64,000 nt of DNA, from positions 124,001 through 188,000 of the forward strand of contig NW_027476315.1 in assembly GCF_051020955.1 (NCBI RefSeq), written 5' to 3'. How positions within the stretch are numbered: position 1 is the first letter of the stretch; each line of letters begins with the position of its first letter. Below are positions 60,603 to 64,000 of the stretch, in pieces. This DNA is from Megalopta genalis. Lineage: Eukaryota; Arthropoda; Insecta; Hymenoptera; Halictidae. Position numbers and translations under genes: made by a program. Below the pieces are notes generated by a model, which worked only from the letters and a program-made list of their open reading frames with translations, did not search any database and had not been told where the DNA came from.

Positions 60603-63335
60603 AATCAAGTATATCACAAGTGTTTGAAGCTAAACAGTTTGATTCGCATGGATCTGAAGCTAAGCCTTCTACCTCGCATTGATTTGAAGATAAATCATGT
60701 GTTTCGCTTGGATTTGATGCTAACTCGTTTGTTTCCCATGCACTTGAATCTAAACTATGCATATCACATGTATTTAAAGCTAAACCGTTTGATTCGCATG
60801 GATTTGAAGCTAAGCCTTCTACCTCGCATTGATTTGAACATAAATCATGTGTTTCGCTTGGATTTGAAGCTAACTCGTTTGTTTCGCACGCACTTGAATC
60901 TAAATCATATATATCACAAGTATTTGAAATTGAAGTATTTGGTTCGCATGAATATTAAACTAAACCATGTGTTTCGCATGAATTTGTCGATAAATCATGT
61001 GTTTCGCTTATTTATGAAGCTAACTCGTTTGTTTCGCCGACATTTTAAGCTAAATCATGTATATTAGAAATATTTGAAGCTAAACCATTTGATTCGCATG
61101 GATTCGAAGAAAAGACTTCTACTTCGCATTGATTTTAAGCTAAATCATGTGTTTCGCATGGATTTGAATCTAACTCGTTTGTTTCACATACAGTTGAAGC
61201 TAAATCGTGTATATCACAAGTATTTGAAGCTGCACCATTCGTATCGCATGAATATTAAGCTAAACCATGTGTTTCGCATGAATTTGAAGCTCAAACTTCT
61301 ACATCGCATGGATATGTAGCTAAAACATGTGTTTCGCTTGGATTTGAAGCTAACTCGTTTGTTTCGCATGCACTAGAAGCTAAATCATGTATATCACAAG
61401 TATTTGAAGGTAAACCGTTTGATTCGCATGGATTTGAAGCTAAGCCTTCTACCTCGCATTGATTTGAAGATAAATCATGTATTTCGCTGGGAATTTGAAG
61501 CTAACTCGTTTCTATCACATGCAGTTGAAGTTAAATCATGTATATCAAAAGCGTTTGAAGCTAAATCATTTGTTTCGCATGGATTCGAAGATAACCCTTC
61601 TACTTCGCATTGATTTGAAGCTAAATCATGTTTTTCGCATGGATTTGATGCAAAGCCTTCTACTTCGCATTGATTTGGAGTTAAATCATGTGTTTCGCAT
61701 GGATTTAAAGCTAACTCGTTGTTTCGCATGCAGTTGAAGCTAAGTCATGTATCTCACAAGTGTTTGAAGCTAAACCATTTGTTTGGCATGGATTGGAAGA
61801 TAACCCTTCTACTTCGCATTGATTTGAAGCTCAATCATGTGTTGCGCATGGATTTCAAGCTAACTCGTTTGTTTCGCATGCAGTTGAAGATAAGTCATGC
61901 ATATCACAAGTATTTGAAGGTAAACGATTTGATTCCCACGGATTTGAAGCTATGCCTTCTACTTCGCATTGATTTGGAGTTAAATCATGTGTTTCGCATG
62001 GATTTGAAAATAAGCCTCCTACTTCGCATGATTTGAAGCTAAATCATAAGTTCCGCATGGATTTGTAGCTAACTCGTTTGTTTCGCCTTCATTTGAAGCT
62101 AAATCATGTGTTTCGCATGAATTTGAATCTAACTGTTTGCTTCGCCTGCATTTGAAGCAGTATCACTTATATCGCAAGTATTTGAAGCTAAATCATATGT
62201 TTCGCATGGATTTGAAGCTAAGCCTTTAACTTCGCATTGATTTGAAGCTAAATCATGTGTTTCGCATGAATTTGAAGATATTTCATTCGTTTGGTCTGCA
62301 TTTGAAGCTATTTCATTTATATCGCAAGTATTTGAATCTAAATCATGTGTTTCGCTTGGATTTGAAGCTAAGCCTTCTACTTCGCATTGATTTGAAGCTA
62401 AATCTTGTGCTTCGCATGGATTTGAAGCTAACTCATTTGTTTCGCCTGCATTTGAAGCTATATCACTTATATCGCAAGCACTTGAAGCTAAATAATTCGT
62501 TTTGCATGGATTTGAAGCTAAACCTTCTACATCACATTGATTTGATGCTAAACCAAGTGTTTCCCTTGGATTTGAAGCTGTCTCGTCTGTTTCGCATGCA
62601 GTTGGAGCTAAATCATGTTTATCACAAGTGTGTGAATGTATACCATTTGTTTCGCTTGGATTTGAAGCTAAGCCTTCTACATCGCACCGATTTGAAGCTA
62701 AATCATGTGTTTCGCTTTAATTTGAAGATAACTCGTTTGCTTCGCATGCTGTTGAAGCTAAATCATGTATATCACAAGTATTTGAAGTTAAACCATTTGT
62801 TTCGCATGGATTCGAAGATAATCCATCTATTTCGCATTGATTTGAAGCTAAAACATGTGTTTTGCATGGGTTTGAATCTAACTCGTTTGTTTCGCATGCT
62901 GTTGAAACTAAATCATTTATATCACAAGTATTTGAAGCTAAACCATTTGCTTCGCATGGATTCGAAGGTCAGCCTTCTACTTAGCATTGATTTGATGCTA
63001 AGTCATTTGTTTCGCATGGATTTGAAGCTAACTCGTTTGTTTCGCATGCTGTTGAAGCTAAATCATGTATATCACACTTATTTGAAGCTAAACCATTTGT
63101 ATCGCATGGAATCGAAGATAAGCCACCTACTTCGCATTGATTAGATGCTAAATCATGTGTTTCGCATGGATTTGAAGCTAACGCGTTTATTTCGCATGCT
63201 GTTGAAGCTAAATCAAGTGTATCACAAGTATTTGGAGCTAAACAATTTGCTTCGCATGGATTCGAAGGTCAGCCTTCTACTTCGCATTGACTTGAAGCTA
63301 AAACATGTGTTTTGCATGGGTTTGAATCTAACTCG
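60603..63335 (+). repeat. Regular HORs, then H- and G-containing units
   Basis: 60.6-62.0 kb is clean A-B-C-D-E, with a V-type relative at about 61166-61345 and one-base changes near 61489 and 61719. 62.04-62.7 kb contains H monomers and TTTCATTCGTTTGGTCTGC, CTTTAACTTCGC and CATCGCACCG monomers that resemble 17.8-18.9 kb. From 62.7 kb the regular order returns with GCATGCTGTTGAAG B-C junctions. Confidence 0.83.
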
Positions 63336-64000
63336 TTTGTTTCGCATGCTGTTGCTGCTAAATCATGTATATTACAACAATTTGTAGCTAAACCATCTGT
63401 TTCGTGTGGATTCGAATATCAGCCTTCTACTTCGCATTAATTTGAAGCTAAATCATGTGTTTCGCATGCATCTGAAGGTAACTCGTTTGTTTCGCCTGCA
63501 TTTGAAGCTATATCACTTATATTGGCAAGTATTTGAAGCTAAATCTTTCGTTTCGGGTGGATTTAAAACTAAGCCTTCAACTTCACGTTGATTTGAACTT
63601 AATTCATGTTTTTCGCTGGATTTGAAGCTAACTCGATTGTTTCGCATGCATTTGAAGCTAAATGATGTATATCACAAGTATTTGAGGCTAAACCATTTGT
63701 TTCGCATTGATTCGAAGATAAGCCTTGGTCTTGGCATTGATTTGAAGCTAAATCATGTGTTTCACATGGATTTGATGCTAAGCCTGCTACATCGCATTGA
63801 TTTGAAGCCAAATCATGTGTTTCGCATGGGTTTAGACCTGACTCGTTATTTCGCCTGCATTTGGAGCTAAATCATGTATATCACAAATATTTGAAGCTAA
63901 ACCATTTGTCTCGCATGGATTCGAAGATAAGCCTTCTACTTCGCATTGATATTAATCTAAATGATGTGTTTCGCATGGATTTGAAGCTAACTCGTTTGTT
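63336..64000 (+). repeat. Segmental duplication Z, copy 2 (cut by window end)
   Basis: This is a copy of 59200-59864 at offset 4,136, with small differences (CTTCAACTTCACG near 63574 against CTTCTACTTCACG, TTTAGACCTGACTCG near 63832 against TTTAGAGCTAACTCG). It is still matching at the last base, so the duplication continues outside the window. Confidence 0.9.

Larger units (their letters stand above)
1..64000 (+). repeat. 30-bp monomer satellite array filling the whole window
   Basis: Every stretch I read aligns to a 30-base monomer: a conserved start (ATTTGAAGCT), a variable middle (for example AAATCATGTG, AACTCGTTTG, AAACCATTTG, AAGCCTTCTA) and a usually conserved end (TTTCGCATGG or close variants). 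Monomers abut with no spacers and always in the same orientation. Base composition of the commonest monomer is 11 G or C in 30, with more T than A and more G than C on the given strand. Monomer length is nearly always 30, with scattered 29-, 31- and 20-base exceptions. No unique flank is present at either end, so the array continues beyond the window. I do not recognise the monomer as a named satellite family. Long same-orientation tandem arrays with nested periods are known from eukaryotic heterochromatin; the location on a chromosome is not visible here. Confidence 0.98.

Noticed and set aside
60211..60762. Reverse-strand open frame of 183 codons with cysteine-containing ASNPCETHDL-like repeats, as a Cys-rich secreted protein
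   Set aside because: No signal peptide and no non-repeat part. Every other cluster of this frame in the window is short (about 60-164 codons) and broken by TAA in F monomers or by one-base indels. It is the complement of the satellite monomer.
1..64000. CRISPR array (30-bp repeats)
   Set aside because: Repeats abut directly with no unique spacers, all sequence is repeat-derived, and there are no cas genes.
1..64000. CENP-B box in the monomer
   Set aside because: TTCGCATGGATTCGAAG in D-E junctions shares only the TTCG start. The required A and the CGGG end of the known box are absent, so I do not call it.
1..64000. Reassigned stop codon (TGA or TAA read as sense) making the FEAKSCVSHG frame one long gene
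   Set aside because: The E-to-A junction gives TGA and F monomers give TAA in this frame, so both would have to be sense. The one-base indels still break the frame, so recoding does not rescue it.
1..64000. tRNA, rRNA, riboswitch or other structured RNA genes
   Set aside because: Every segment fits the monomer. I saw no conserved stems, no tRNA box motifs and no segment of non-repeat sequence long enough to hold one.

Overview
The 64 kb window is a single, uninterrupted tandem-repeat (satellite/minisatellite) array. I found no gene, RNA gene, transposon or unique spacer in it, and both window edges lie inside the array, so the full locus is longer. The monomer is 30 bp. It has a conserved first third (ATTTGAAGCT), a variable middle third, and a usually conserved last third (TTTCGCATGG). 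GC is about 37% (11 of 30 in the commonest monomer). All copies I read run in the same direction.

Five diverged monomer types, called A to E here, follow one another as A-B-C-D-E to make a 150-bp higher-order repeat (HOR). A clean example is 33312-33461. Other types are spliced in. F and G are AATATTAAGCT- or AATTTGAAGCT-led 'CATGTG' monomers, giving 7- or 8-monomer units. H is a 'CTATATCACTTATAT(T)CGCAAG' monomer of 30 or 31 bp. In the first 4.5 kb the HORs are grouped again into a 600-bp super-unit. Above that the array is a patchwork of segmental duplications of about 0.09 to 3.1 kb. The clearest is a nearly identical 3,113-bp tandem duplication (about 19.06-22.17 and 22.17-25.28 kb).

Layout: 1-4.5 kb, an older-looking subfamily with 600-bp order. 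4.5-8.7 kb, H-containing units duplicated at offsets of 1,989, 511 and 2,620 bp. 8.7-25.3 kb, seven copies of a recognisable 8-monomer cassette carried in blocks, plus a colinear echo of 5-10.5 kb at 16.3-20.7 kb. 25.3-28.8 kb, mixed monomers. 28.8-34.4 kb, a braid of overlapping duplications. 34.4-36.4 kb, a return of the first-4.5-kb subfamily. 36.4-42.8 kb, regular 150-bp HORs. 42.8-55.7 kb, duplications at offsets of 4,950, 2,820, 5,792/5,942 and 3,632 bp. 55.7-64 kb, regular HORs, including a perfect 150-bp duplication and a 34-bp AT-rich insertion.

The organism cannot be named from this. Tens of kilobases of nested, single-orientation satellite are typical of eukaryotic heterochromatin (centromeric, pericentromeric, subtelomeric or sex-chromosome), so a eukaryote is the likely source; this is inference. 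Long open frames occur because 30 is a multiple of 3 and one forward frame has few codons that a single change turns into a stop. One-base indels, 29- and 31-bp monomers and 10-bp deletions break every frame, so I annotate no coding sequence.
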